Assembly: GCA_004026145.2 (NCBI GenBank)
Contig: CP034975.1
Span: forward strand, 4,986,757-5,050,756
Source: Takifugu bimaculatus
Taxonomy: Eukaryota; Chordata; Actinopteri; Tetraodontiformes; Tetraodontidae
DNA: 64,000 nucleotides
Direction: 5' to 3'
The notes under the pieces are model-generated. The model did no database searches, had not been told where the DNA came from, and saw only the letters and a program-made list of their open reading frames with translations. The translations under genes and the position numbers were made by a program. Of the stretch, positions 38,608-50,334 are shown piece by piece; within the stretch, counting starts at the first letter, position 1; every line of letters begins with the position of its first letter.

Positions 38608-41153
38608 TTAATACACAGCTGCATGTCTGGACAGCTGGTCCCAGGGTGCCTCTGGACCCTCTCCTCTCTTCCCCTCCCAAATCCAGTGCGCGCTTGTTTT
38701 CTCGTGTCAGAGGGCAACGACATCGGTTCCATTAGGTTCGGACCCAACGAGGAGTGAGGTTTCATGTGGATAAAATTAGCACGTGAAAAGAGCGCGGGGG
38801 CAAACCCGCCTCCCGCCCCTGTGCTCGGGGCTGTTACATAACCGGCCCGACACGCAGGCAGAGGCCTTTTCTGGCTGCTTTTTTAACTTTAACGTTCCTG
38901 CACACGCCCAGTTGAGAGGAGCCGTTTTCCTGCCTTTGTGCTCATTTCTGAGGTCTAAAACGGGGGGGGGCAGGTTAAAGTCTGACATTAAACTGACACA
39001 TGAGTTAATGTGGAAGACGCCACGTGTTTAAATATGATTTCCTTATTGCTAATATACAGCGAGAGTGTGGAAATAACTGAATGGTCACTCTTTTTTCACC
39101 AGTCTTAGCATTTAGCACTAGCATTTAGCACTAGCATTGGAGCAGAAACGTCAGCAGCCTGAACTACCATCGCCACAATTTCCTGGTAGTCTGAACATTT
39201 CCTGCTTTTAAGTATATTAATGTTCCACCACAGCTCTGTGTGTGTGTGTGTGTGTCTGAGTTTTATTTCAGTGACACGTTGACTCGTCAAACCAGAAAAA
39301 CATGCTAGCAGCAGCAGGACAGCTGGACTGACGTGACCAGACGGCCTCCTTTTCAATTCTGCCTCGAACAATTCTGCCTGGAGCCTCGAACTCATTTACA
39401 TTGAATTTGCGTCTCTGAGCTGTTCACAACGTGGTCACATGACCCCCCTCCCCCGCTGGAGGGACTCAAACCTGGACTAAAGGACGTGTCCGCAGTTCAT
39501 TCTTACCGGTATCGGGTGCAAGATTCAGTCTTGATCTCCTCCAGGTGGAACTCTGCCCAGGGGTCCGGCCTCGCTCGGGCCTTCTCGATGGCCCGCGCCC
39601 ACGCGTCCTGGCGGATTAGAGACGCATCAGCTGAAAACTGCATTTCATACAAAAAGAAGGCCGAAATCGGGCTCCCGAGGAGGTGGCGGTGGTGGTGGTG
39701 TGACAGATCAGGACAGTGGGAAGAAGAAAGCAGTGGGAGGAAACAATTAATTTAATCAAACACACACACACACACACGATGGAAAGATGATGAGTTCGGT
39801 TGACAGCATAACGCTACCATGTGTCTCTGCTGACGCCCCCTCCCCCCCAGTTTAACCACCCTGACTATCACGCGTGAAGATAAGCGACCCTCCAACCTTT
39901 GTCGTCAACAACTCTCTGATGAAATCCCCGATCGGTGCAGGAACGAGTGTGTGAACGCGCCGTGTTGCGTTCTCACACGGTGCTGCGTTCACACACACGG
40001 TGCTGCGTTCACACACACGGTGCTGCGTTCACAACACATCAGCGTAACACAACCGCTGGTTTGTGGCTGTTTAAGCAGCATGTAAATAAGGAAGAAAGTT
40101 AATGAACAACAGAAACTAGGGCAGAGAGCTGAGCTGGACGTTCAAGCTAACAACCAGGACTTTTCGGACTCGGCGGTCCGAGGACGACTTTTATTAGTTG
40201 TTGCCGTTGGAAACCGAAGCGGACGCCTGTGTGACGTGTCAGAGCTATCTGTTAATTCCATTTTAAGAAATCACTTTCTTAGAAGGATCCATCAATCAAA
40301 TGCTGCCGCCCCCACATGGTCAGTAATCTGACACCAGGAGGACACAGTTGCACGTCTCCCTCGTGCATCACAGGCGTGTTTGAGTCACATGACCCTCCCG
40401 TGTGCGCAGCATGTAAACACCGTTGTTAAAGAACATAACGAGTCTCTTTGTTAGATTAATTACATGGAGCATAAAAGATTATAGTTGGAGGGAAAAGAGA
40501 TCAAAAGAAATTCATGTCAAAAATGTGTGTGTGTGTGTGTGGGGGGGGGGTGACGGAACCAAAATAAGGAAGAGGGCAGAAAAGGGAAGAGGAAACTCAG
40601 GTGGTTACAAGTGCATGAGTGAAGGAAGATAGGAGTGGAGGAGTCACGTACCCGTGCACTCTCAGACAGAACCGTGTACGCCTGAGATTCTGCCCTCGGG
40701 TTCATTCTGAAGGTGAAGAAAACGCACAGACGCACGTCTTTTTATCAACAAACCACAGCAACAAATTCACCATCCAGACTAAAAGCACGAAGCCTTGACG
40801 CCCGTACCACAGCGGCGCACGAGCGTGGGCGAGCACGTGCACGTGAACACCCGTATGGTGCCCGTGGTGGGACGCCCCCTCACGCCCCAACTCACCCTGT
40901 AGCTGAAGCTGCTCTTGGGGAGAGAGTTGGGCAGCTGCCTGCTGCTGACCAGGTCCTTCAGGTAGTGGCAGATTTCTTTGGCGGAGTCGTCCAGGATGGG
41001 GCGAATGACGTGGTCTTCGTCGTCCTCGTCGTCATCACTTGCACTGGATTTCGTGGGGGAACGGGTCCGCTGGCTGGCACCTCTGCAGGGGGCCGGGGGT
41101 CTCTGTGCACTGGCCTCCTCCTCCTCCATGCTGAACATCAGGTCGTCCTCCAT
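31813..41153 (-). CDS. eef2k: Eukaryotic elongation factor 2 kinase, complete but with one frameshift
   Basis: Calcium/calmodulin-dependent alpha-kinase that phosphorylates eEF2 and slows translation elongation in the cytosol. Seventeen minus-strand coding exons: 40896-41153, 39507-39607, 37847-37907, 37691-37728, 36610-36781, 36359-36508, 35943-36076, 35746-35873, 35476-35662, 35327-35376, 35070-35144, 34879-34935, 33019-33150, 32468-32656, 32272-32396, 31998-32176 and 31813-31922. They total 715 codons including the stop (human 725 aa). Order: calmodulin-binding segment DAWARAIEKARARPDPWAEF; alpha-kinase with NYVSKCY (catalytic lysine), VVDIQGVGDLYTDP and glycine loop GNLGVRGM; autophosphorylation site RTMSGSRPPLL; linker ENGGDSGYPSE; Sel1-like C-terminal repeats (YHEGGRFCEKDEQWDQES) ending EEAWAAMEE. 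A single extra base at 35965, between HTEKGT and DFGDGNL, shifts the frame inside the kinase domain. Every splice phase otherwise fits, so an assembly error is likely. Confidence 0.96.
33515..33552. repeat. Perfect 38-bp palindrome
   Basis: CGTGCACGGCCGTGCAC on each side of a central AGCT reads identically on both strands over 38 bases. Each arm is itself palindromic. It lies in the eef2k intron between exons 34879-34935 and 33019-33150, at the edge of the polypurine array. Confidence 0.95.
33696..34855. repeat. 1.2-kb polypurine (GAGAGAGGAGGGGTGA-like) array
   Basis: A nearly uninterrupted purine strand made of irregular 12-16-bp units (GAGAGAGGAGGGGT variants), broken almost only by single T residues. 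It fills most of the eef2k intron before exon 34879-34935. The opposite strand translates as endless Ser/Pro/Leu and is not a gene. Confidence 0.96.
36117..36354. repeat. CAGCCACGGCGTG minisatellite
   Basis: Units of 13-15 bp (CAGCCACGGCGTG, CAGCCACGGCGAG, CAGCCACGTCGTG) with occasional CAGCGAG insertions. The array lies in an eef2k intron and ends five bases from the splice donor of exon 36359-36508. Confidence 0.93.
36893..37087. repeat. (AGATC)n array
   Basis: Pentamer AGATC repeats interrupted by AGACC, AGAAC and AGCTC variants, giving a dense run of GATC sites. It lies in the eef2k intron between exons 37691-37728 and 36610-36781. Confidence 0.95.
37162..37240. repeat. 39-bp tandem duplication
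   Basis: Two adjacent, essentially identical 39-bp copies beginning ACTGATCGGTTCTGATCGG, in an eef2k intron. Confidence 0.9.
38113..38372. repeat. C-rich CCTGCCCCGTTC minisatellite
   Basis: Irregular units built from TTCCTGCCCC and CTCCTGCCCC. The minus strand has runs of four or more G every 10-12 bases, a G-quadruplex-compatible pattern. It lies in the eef2k intron between exons 39507-39607 and 37847-37907. Confidence 0.93.
38525..38605. repeat. (TG)n microsatellite
   Basis: About 80 bases of TG with one interruption (TGTTGTG near 38541), in an eef2k intron. Confidence 0.97.
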
Positions 41154-42419
41154 GGTGCCTGCTGGGGGGCCACAGCCAGGTCCATTCAGCAGGGCGACAC
41201 ACGGGCAGGTTAGAGTTCATCTGTGGCAGCCATGTTGGCTGTGGTCACAATAGCTCGGCCTCATGGCTGTCTAAGCTGCCATATGCTGCTGATGTTGGTG
41301 TCAGGACCGTGTCAACAAACTAGAAAAGTCAGCATCGTAGACGTGCGTGTGCATGTGGCGTCTGTCTGAGCACGATCATATCTAATTACTCAGGTATTCA
41401 CTGCAATCAAATACCGATACTTCAGTTCTAAACTGGCAGCACACAGAGGAGAATCCACACCCGGGAGTTAGAACCATAACAGTGCAACGGATATCAAAGA
41501 ATCTCCTGGTATCGGGCACGTTGTTAGTGGTAATAAATGCATAATCAACCTTGTTCCCGTTCACCTACATTTGACAGACAGTGGCCTCACCTCAGTCTTC
41601 AGCTGTATCTCCCTGTCAGGTATTAACGGCACCAGTGGCAGTAGGTCCCCTCCCAGACCAGAATGGTTCGGTTCCTGGTTCTCCAGTGGATCCCGAAGGT
41701 CCGGGAAGCGTATCGCGGAAGGTTGTAGTTCTTCTCGCTGTCCACCACTGTAGCTGCAGCACCAGGCACGTAGTATAACGATCTCTAGCCACGCCCCTGA
41801 CTCGCGCTGCCTTCGAAGTATCGGAAATATTAATACCGCCTCAATTTGTATGTGGAATTTAATGTATGGAATCGGATCAGAGGATTCAGTTTAGTATCAT
41901 TCAACCAGCAATTGTATCGTAGAAAACTGTAGTATATTACAAACATAATAGAAGCAAAAATGTAGTCAATAACAACTGTCGATTAGATCAGCGGGGAGAA
42001 ATCCGACGCCACCAATGTTTGCAAAGGCAACACAGAGCCATGTCGCGGTGCGCCCGGAGGCAGCGCTTCACAGACTGGTGCGATGTGTGCCACAAAAAGA
42101 TAACAGATAAAGATAACAGATAGAGATAACAGATAAAGATAACAGATAGAGATAACAGATAAAGATAACAGATAGAGATAACAGATGATGGAACAATCGT
42201 CCTCCCGTGGAAAGATGAGCTGCAATGTTTTCTGCTGCATGTGGGAATCATAGGCGGGGCCTATAATAATAAGAATAATGCGCACTACCGCAGATTTAAC
42301 GCCACAACTTTCCATGTGGTCGCACCTCTAAAGATGTAGGTTTATTTGACACTAAATTAAATGGCTACGTTACACTACCTACTGGTCTTGATAGATTCCT
42401 GCGTCGACGGAAGCCGGTA
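41154..42419. other. eef2k 5' flank
   Basis: About 1.3 kb between the eef2k start codon and the tRNA gene. The eef2k 5' UTR and promoter must lie here, but no exon or core promoter element could be fixed. The GATA-rich repeat at 42099-42186 is listed separately. Confidence 0.5.
42099..42186. repeat. 13-bp GATAACAGATARA repeat
   Basis: Six to seven tandem 13-bp units, each containing two GATA cores (AGATAA and AGATAG). It lies in the region between eef2k and the tRNA. The dense GATA motifs could bind GATA factors, but may be only a by-product of the repeat. Confidence 0.9.
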
Positions 42420-42501
42420 GGTAGCGTGGCCGAGAGGTCTAAGGCGCTGGATTTAGGCTCCAGTCATTTCGATGGCGTGGGTTCGAATCCCACCGCTGCC
42501 A
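42420..42501 (+). tRNA. tRNA-Leu, anticodon TAG
   Basis: An 82-base class II tRNA. The acceptor stem pairs GGTAGCG with CGCTGCC. The anticodon arm is CTGGA-TTTAGGC-TCCAG with TAG at 42454-42456, reading CTA codons. A long variable arm (TCATTTCGATG) and T arm GGTTCGAATCC (Pol III B box) follow; the A box is TGGCCGAGAGG. CCA is not encoded beyond the first bases, as expected in eukaryotes, and there is no intron. It lies between the 5' end of eef2k and the 3' end of tha1, on the opposite strand to both. Confidence 0.97.
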
Positions 42502-42505
42502 TTAG

Positions 42506-42510
42506 TTTTT
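42506..42510 (+). terminator. Pol III terminator (TTTTT)
   Basis: Five T residues four bases after the tRNA-Leu gene, the usual vertebrate Pol III stop signal. Confidence 0.85.
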
Positions 42511-42773
42511 GCACATATTAAGCTTGTGAAGACAACAGAACTGTCTCCTTTAACAGCAGAATTATTATTTTCATCATCTGCTCTATATTAAGCACGACGA
42601 AATAAAATCAGAATGAAAAACAAAAATTTAGCTGCTGAATTAATTTAATCAAATTATCGAAATAATTATTTATGTAAAATATAATCATTAAGACTAACTA
42701 AAGTGACTTGTGAAACTGTCTATCTTGTTCTAATTCTATCTTGTTTTAAAATGTTTTTGTCGATCTTCAGTTT

Positions 42774-44706
42774 TCACTGGGTGCCAACAGTTTCTTTTAA
42801 AACTTGAGCGGCCACAAACTTCATCTTCTGGACGGCCAGCTGCGTCTCTTCGGAGGAGATTCCCAGGTGCCAGACGGCCCGCACCGAGTTCCCAAAGTAA
42901 GGGAACATGAGAACTTGTATCCCCTGACCCAGCTCCTCCTCCTCTCCCTCTCCAACCTGAGCCATGCGTGCACAGAACTCATCAGGACCTAATCTTGGAT
43001 CCAAGAAGAAACGCAGGATGTTTGTCTCCACGCAGTCCATGTCGACGGTGAAGAGCGGCGACCCGCTGCTGAGCAGAGCTGCCAAGAGGGACGGAATCGA
43101 GCTGCGCTTAAAAACCACGCCTTCGAATTTTGCTCAACCTGCGCCGCTCACCTTGAGCAAAGGTTCTGGCATTGTGGTGATCCTCCTCCAGCCGTCCTGA
43201 CATCTCCAGTAGAGCCACTTTTCCAGCTGCTGCTATTATTCCGGCCTGCCTCATCCCACCTCCCAAGGCTTTACGGTACCGTCTTGCCTGGGAGATGAAA
43301 GCTTTGGGCCCAGCTAGAATAGTTCCCACAGGAGCTCCCAAACCCTGAAGAGAGCAGCATGAATTTGACCTGTTCCACCCTCTGCTCCGCTGTGCTCCGT
43401 TCAGAGCCCCACCTTGGAGAGGCACACACTCACGGTGTGTGTGTGCTGCAGTATCGTGGCGAGTGGAACCCTCTGGGCCACCGCAGCGTTCATCACCCGG
43501 GCTCCATCCATGTGGACCGAAACCCCGTATCTGTCTGCCAACGCTCGCACCTGGAGGTCAAAGCAAGTGCAGATAAACGCTTACATCCCAAATTTATGTT
43601 TCTTAAAGATAGCAGCTGTTTCTGCTGCACCTCCTGCAGGAAGGTCAGAGGTAGCGCGCGTCCTCCTCGGATGTTGTGGGTGTTTTCCACACATATGAGG
43701 CGCGTGCGAGGGTAATGGGGGTCGGGGTAACCGTGGCGAATCTTAGATTCCAGCTCAGTCAGGTCAAACGTTCCATCAGGCTGCGTCCTCACGGTGGTGG
43801 AGTGGACACCAGCTAACTGTCAACACAATCGTGCACGAAATGCACCACGGGGGAGAAGGAACGAGGTGGAGATGTGCACGTGGTACCACTTACATACGCA
43901 CTTCCTCCCTGCTCGTAGATGTGTATGTGGGACAGGTCCCCCACAATCATCTCGTCGTCTCGCCGCCTGCAGTGCACCATCGCTGCGTCATAAACAAAGG
44001 TGCATTTGCTCCGTCCCCGGTGCGTCTGGGATGTGTAACGTCAGCGTGTACCTGCCAGGAGGTTCCCCATGGTTCCCGACGTCACGAACAGCGCAGCCTC
44101 CATCCGGAAGAGCTCGGCCGCAACCTTCTGTAGCTCTGCAGAAAGTGGACAGATTCTGCAGGTAAAGGGTGGATTTTATGTCGCATTTCAATATTCGCAC
44201 TGAGATTTGGGCCACGTGTTACCGACATAAATGCTGATTCCTAATTTTAAACATGGTTTAGTTGAAATCAGATTCTCCAGCCTCGCTGACAGGTCAGTGG
44301 CTAATCTATTCCCCTATGGTGGAGTTGAGGGCACCTGGACTCTCATATTTATCAGTGTGTGTTATTGACACATCGGTTTATCTGTTAGAACGACACAGGT
44401 GATGCTGGAACCTGGGAACCCTCGTCGGCTCTGACCGTTAACCGTCGGGTCTTCCCCCATCACGTCGTCACCGACCTCGGCCGACGCCATGGCCCGTCGC
44501 ATCGCCGGCGTCGGCTTGGTCACGGTGTCGCTCCGGAGGTCCACCACCCGGGTGTTGGCCGCCCCCCTCGGCCCAGGAATGCTGGCCTTGCCGGTATCAT
44601 GGTACTCGCGGACGCAGCTGCTTCCCTTCGCGATAGATTTCCACGGATTTCTGGAAGCGATTAAACCGCGGTTGAGAAGGGAACGCCAAGCTCCTCCAAC
44701 AACCAT
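42774..44706 (-). CDS. tha1: L-threonine aldolase, PLP enzyme (complete)
   Basis: Splits L-threonine (and allo-threonine) into glycine and acetaldehyde using pyridoxal phosphate. Seven minus-strand exons with matching phases: 44436-44706 (ATG 44704-44706), 44052-44135, 43894-43982, 43631-43816, 43413-43550, 43152-43344 and 42774-43078, giving 421 residues. Features in order: a basic, acidic-poor N-terminus of about 40 residues that could target mitochondria; VVDLRSDTVTKPTPAMRRAM; VGDDVMGEDPTVN; FVTSGTMGNLLA; DLSHIHIYEQGG; CVENTHN; HMDGARVMNAA; and RRYRKALGGGMRQAG with the presumed PLP lysine. The coding sequence is intact here, whereas the human orthologue is the pseudogene THA1P beside SOCS3, the same neighbour as in this window. 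ATTAAA at 42644-42649 (minus strand) is a candidate poly(A) signal. Confidence 0.96.
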
Positions 44707-45924
44707 GATCAGGGTTTACCGAACTCCAGCCCGTCCCTGTTAATCAATAACCATCGATCAGGAGGGACCGAAGAGCGGTTCGTCAGCATAAACCCGCCGT
44801 GGAGCCACTTCCGGTGTTTTCTGACCGACTCTTCCGCTGGTTTCCCCCCTTTTCTGCGCAAACCCACAAAAATTATTGATCGATTCGGGCTTAGATGACC
44901 ACTCAGCCACCTCAAAAACATCATCCCTCGTTATTTGATGGAGGAAAAGATGACGGAGAGCAGTAAAATACTGCAGTCATGTGGGAGCAGAGGAGCATCA
45001 GCGACGGTCCTTGAGAACTTTAGTTACCACACCTTCCCTCCTGGGAGAAAAGGAATCTGGATTAACACCAAGAATACTTTATTATTACAATAACCTACAA
45101 TACAACACAACATAATAATAAGATGTTAATAAGTCAAGACAGTAATGAGAGGGCAGCCATGTTTATTATGGATTACTGTCCACATTATACACTCCAAATG
45201 TCCTTCCAAAGACCTTAAAACACCCCTAAAGTACTGCCAGGTCATTTAAATACAGAGAAATATGACATCGACAGGTAAACTAACGCGAGATGACACTTTG
45301 AGATCAGTATGTACCAACACTCTGTGACCATGTGGCTTCTCCCGGCCCGTAATGGTCCAGAACACATTACGCTTGTATGTATGTGGATAGTTGTAGCAGT
45401 ATGAATGAGTTGATTTAAGATGGAGACTTGGTGGATAAAAGAAGAGCCAATGGAATGTCGTGGTGAGGTTTAAAGACAGAGGACCGTGGAGCCATTAAAG
45501 CAAGGAAAATGTTCAGGAATCAGGCTGGGGGGGTTAATTTAAGTGAAAATTGAATGAATGCAAATCATTAAGCAAGTCCAGCATTTTGTCCTGCTGATTT
45601 ATGGCCCCAGAGGCCTCTTTGGTAACTAGATCTAGCCTCAAGTTGGCGAAGGGCTGCTGTAAGTTTGGAAAAAGAGAACAGAAGCTGAAATAACATTTCA
45701 GTGTTGAGAGAGTAATATGAGGTTTTTCAGCTCCTTTGTGTTGATGGAAAGATCAAGAAACAGGTTCAACAGCAGCAGCTGTTATGGTTTAGGAGTTTCA
45801 GAGTTTTTAAATGTTTTTACAGTTACAGTTCAATAATGTACTGAACAGCTGAAAACTGTGAAATGTTGGGAAACAGTGATTGATTGAGCCGTCAGTGGTA
45901 CTGGGGCAGGTACTGCTAAACTCT

Positions 45925-46069
45925 CCTGCTCATAGGTGTGTATGTGGCAGAGGTCGCCCAGCATTATTAGTTTTAAGGGTGTAGAAACCAGCCGTGCAAC
46001 AACATTACCATGGTTGTAGTGGGAGCAAACAGTGCAGCTTCCATCTGAAGCAGCACTCATCTGTAGCTC
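45925..46069 (-). pseudogene. Decayed tha1 exon 2-3 copy
   Basis: The minus strand starts GAGCTACAGA, as tha1 exon 2 does, then has AGATGGAAGCTGCACTGTTTG against GGATGGAGGCTGCGCTGTTCG in the real gene, ACCATGG, and finally LGDLCHIHTYEQE against VGDLSHIHIYEQG from exon 3. The two exon equivalents are contiguous, without the 69-bp intron that separates them in tha1. The frame is degraded, and no counterpart of exons 1 or 4-7 was found nearby. It lies about 1.2 kb upstream of tha1 on the same strand. A base pattern like the tha1 intron 1 acceptor (CTGCAG) precedes the first exon equivalent, so a partial DNA duplication with later intron loss is as possible as a retrocopy. Confidence 0.75.
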
Positions 46070-46849
46070 TGCAGGCATCAGGTCGGTGCGTGAAGGTTAA
46101 ATTAGCATAACAGAAAGGGTAGAATACGGAGAAGCAGCTTATATCCTTATATCCTGGCGCAAACACCAAAGGGAGCAGTGCTCCAGGATTCGTTGTACGT
46201 TGTTTTACGCAATGACAGAAAAGTCTTTTTGGTTTTGTCAAAGTGCTTTACATATTCATATATTTGGGGACTTTGGGGACTCTGGGTTTCTCGAGCAGCA
46301 GTGAATTAATCGGTACAGTTTAAAGGGAATTTCTGAGGGTCCAATCTGATCAGCTGCAGGTCCAGGATTCAGCTATGGCGCCATCTTGTGGTCATGAGTG
46401 GGTCGTGCCGTTTATGAGGTCGTCAAAGCCTCAAAAGTTCCTGCTTTTTTACTTCGTTTTGAGGTCCCACAGCTCTGTTATACATTCACCTAGAAACACC
46501 ATCCAAACTTTAACATGGAGCCAAAAGGGTCAGGATTCATCACGTAAACCCTCAAAGAAAGACCCGCATTAAAACTCTGCCTCAGAAGCTGTACTAGCAT
46601 AAAAATACACCCCTTTGTAGCTACAAGCCTCAGCTACCTGGCCAATGTCACTTTGTGTTACAACTTTACAATGTTGAATTAATCAGCGCTCCGTAAGTCG
46701 GCTCCCTTCTGCCATTCACTCCCATATTAACTAGAACGGGGGAAAAGTTAAATTTGCCTGTAATTCGGGTGGGTTCTGGTTTCTCCTGGGCAGTTTGTGC
46801 AGACCAGCTGACAGGCGCTCGTTTCTGTCTCTGCTACACTTTAAGATTC

Positions 46850-47570
46850 GATTCAACTTTATTGTTATTGCACATGTTTAGGGACATAGCAACAAATTCA
46901 GCATCTAACCAGCTGCAGTAGGCAAACTGGTGCGGGTCAAGTGTGGGTGGGCGGTAGTCCTGCAGGTGTGCCAGGAACCAGCAGCCTCGTGTGGGTTGAT
47001 CTGGCTCAGGGCTGCGTAGACAGCGGGGGTCCTGGAGGCAGTTTCTGGAGGCAGTGGGGTCCTGGAGGCAGTTTCTGGAGGCAGTGGGGTCCTGGAGGCA
47101 GTTTCTGCTGTTGCTGTCCTTCTCTAAACGAGCATAAGGGTTGTTAAGCTCATTCAGGAAGGAGGAGACGCGCCTCCTTGCTCATCCATGGCTTCCTATT
47201 GGGGTCCGTGGGGATCATCTTCGTGGCTGTGATGCTGTCTATGGTGGTGACACCTTGGTGGTCTTCACTGATGAGGGGTGGGGAACAAAGAGAGGTGGTC
47301 TGACTGTCCTAGATGGGGGGAGGGGTGTTGCAGCCATGTTTGTGTAAACATGGTTCGGGGTTTGTTTCCTCTTGTATTGCAGGAAACATGTTGGTGGACT
47401 TTAGCAGTGTTTTTAGGTTTGTGTGGTTGAAATCACCCGAACGATAAATTTAGCCTCCGGGTGGGTGGTTTGTTGTTGGCTAATGTGAAGTTTGTTAATG
47501 GCGAGTGTGGCATTAGCATCCGGGGGGATGTAAGCTGCTGCTACTGTGATGGATGGAAACAGGTTTAGAG
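46850..47570 (-). mobile_element. Truncated non-LTR retrotransposon (LINE) remnant
   Basis: The minus strand around 47413-47560 encodes VAAAYIPPDANATLAINKL followed by QQQTTHPEA. This resembles the endonuclease domain of fish LINEs, where an AVYIPP motif precedes a QQTAHPEA-like stretch and GDFN. Downstream on the same strand, near 46850-46920, sequence of the type GCTGAATTTG...CAATAACAATAAAGTTGAATC matches the 3' tail of common teleost LINEs. The reverse transcriptase expected between the two parts is absent, so this is an internally deleted, inactive copy. The exact family (L2, Rex or CR1 group) is uncertain. Confidence 0.65.
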
Positions 47571-50033
47571 TCGTTTTTCTGCAATATCCATTAAAATAAT
47601 CCAATTTAATATTCACAGTCATGTAGTCTAAAGTGTTCAATAACGTCACTCGTTGTTATGTGGCGCAAAGCTGCATCTGTAAACAGGAGGGCCATGTTTC
47701 TTAATGACGACTTTAATGTTTGTCATTTGTCAAACGCTTTATAGCAACGGCCGCTAGGTGGCGCCCGCGAGTGCAGGTTTATTTTTTGTTCATTTAAAAA
47801 ACAATAATTCTGTTTTAATAGAGAAGCTGATGCTCTAGAAGGAAGAAAAAAGTCGTCACCAGTTTGTGTTTTTCTGGCCAGATTTTTATCTTAATTACAT
47901 TTTGTTTTACTTGAATTTATAACTTGGTGAAAATGTTGAATATTTAAAAGCAATGAAAAATAATCGACAAAGAAACCAAAGGTCACCTTGTAATACGGCA
48001 AAGATTTATTTATTCATAACTTCATCTCTATTTTCTGAACCATCGTTATCATCTGGTTTAATTTGTTTTCCCACAGAAAATCGGTCACAGGCTGATCCAA
48101 GCTTGGCTACACAGACGTTAGCCAGGGGAGGAGCTGGAGATCCCAGGGAGATCCCAGGGAGATCCCAGGGAGATCCCAGGGAGATCCCAGGGAGATCCCA
48201 GAGAACCTGCCTGCCCTCCAATTAAAGTCACTCAATTTAGTTTAGGAGCTTAGATGAAGGTGAGAATTCCAGAAACTCAGAGAGAAGATGGTTGAACCAG
48301 GAGACGCTCGTCCGACCCACCAGACGAGCCACCGTGGACTCCACCACTGACTGAAGGAGGAGGTCTCTGGCCAGGCAGGGGGAGGACAGGGGACACCGAG
48401 GACAGGAGGACAGGAGGACATGGACGCTTCGTTGGCTCCGACGGGAGGGACTGGGCAGACGGGAGTTCTTCCCCAGCAGATGCTGGGAGAGAACGTGTGT
48501 GATGGTTTGGGAGGTGATGGGTGACACCAGTGGGGGTTCACCTTCACCTTCGTCTCCTCTGGCACTGTCAGCCCCCCCCGTCCCACCAGTGCTGCCCCAG
48601 TTGGATGCTGCCAGTAACGGGAGGGTTTTATGGTGGCAACAAGTCCTGATTAAAGTCGTTATCCAGAATCAACATTGTAAAAGAAGCCAGAGTTGGACTC
48701 CAGAGTCCCCCCAGAACCACCGGTGAGCAATGAAGACATGGAACCAGTAACTTCCCCCTCTGGCCGCGTGTGTGTGTGTGTGGATCCTCTCAGGAGCCTT
48801 CCAGGTTCCCTCGCTCATGCACAGGGGACGGAGCCGTTACAGAGAAAACATGGAATTACAGAAAAACGGGCCGAGCGAGAGAAAGGAAGGAGAGAGAGAG
48901 GAATATTGACTCCTTCTGGGAAGGAGCGAGACGGCGACGCCTTTCCAATAACCATAAACCCACTGGGCTGAAAATAGCCGGGCCCGATGAATAAACAAAT
49001 GTGTTCATCCCGCACCAGCTCTGCCCGCTCAGCCAGGGGGAAGCCGAGGAGACGCCCCCCCCCCCCCCCCCCCCCAGACCTCCTTCACTGAGCCCATCGT
49101 TGATTCACCAAAACGGAGCTGAACTGGTGGCTCTGGGGGGTGCTGCGGAAGGTGTCGCCATCAGGGCCTGGAAGGGGGGCAGCATTATTGCATGGCGGGG
49201 TGTGAACAGCATCCTGGGGGGGGGGGGCGGGGGGGGGGGCTCTCATCAGCATTCATTCACCTCCTCGCTGTCATTTCTCGTACGCTTCATTCAGCTGCGA
49301 TATTGACCAGCCCATAAAAGCCCGTTTCCAATAACAACAGCATCTCGTTTACATCATTTACTCCTGCCTCCCTTTGTCAGGCACCCTTCATTTCCCAGAC
49401 CTCGTGTTCACCCCTCACAGCCGTCCCGGCTCTCTCCTGACCTCCTTATATTCATCTGCATCCCACTTTCTAACATTACCCCCCCCCAACTCCCCCACCC
49501 CCCCCAACTCCCCCATTCTTGCTCTCTCACTCTGGGAAGTCATGTGACTTCTCTGAAGCTGGGGCCTATAAAGCAGCAGCACTTGGGGGGCTCTGTGTCT
49601 ATACTGCTCTTTGATTGGCTCGTACACACAGGAACACACACACACGCACGCACGCACGCACACACACACACACACACACACGCACACACGCACACGCACA
49701 CAGCTCTGTGATCATTCTAAAACCTGAGGAGTGTGTGCATGTGTGTTAATTTTCTCATTTTGCAGGGAAATGAATTTTCAGAATGAAAAGCCTCTAATGA
49801 ATGAGCTCTTCCTGTAAACGCGCACACACACACACACGTGCACACACACACACACACACACATGTGCTGTGGTACATCAGCTTCTGTGGGTTTGGTTCAG
49901 ACGGTTCATTCTCCAGTCAGACAGAAAATCCAACGAAGACGACGTATTCCATTCTTCTAAACCTGATCTTTGTGCTCTTCAACGATGATTATCTCCACGT
50001 TTTTCCACATCTGGACTGTGGTTGGACTCACTG

Positions 50034-50071
<38 letters not shown>

Positions 50072-50291
50072 TCCTGGTCCAGGTTTATCAGTTTGATCTC
50101 TCCTGAACGTCGTCGCTTCGCTCTTCAACCTGTCAGGTGACCTGAAAACGTGGTTTTTGGATCAAAGCTTCACGGCTGCAGCTGTTCCAGCCCAACAGTG
50201 ACGCAAACGCCCATTAATCTGTGGCGCTGAGGCTCTTACTCACCACATCTGTATGTGCATGTGCTGCTGCTCACACTGCTGCTCACTCACG

Positions 50292-50334
<43 letters not shown>

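Noticed and set aside
40652..40706. Possible extra eef2k exon on the minus strand (MNPRAESQAYTVLSESAR)
   Set aside because: It has an AG before and a GT after, but its frame does not match the phase of the preceding exon. Skipping it joins FSYR directly to DAWARAI, as in human eEF2K.
48237..48527. Minus-strand 96-codon open frame ending LLSEFLEFSPSSKLLN, with AATAAA-like sequence downstream near 48005-48015
   Set aside because: It looks slightly gene-like, but I recognise no family, found no upstream exon, and a second frame is equally open. Left unannotated.
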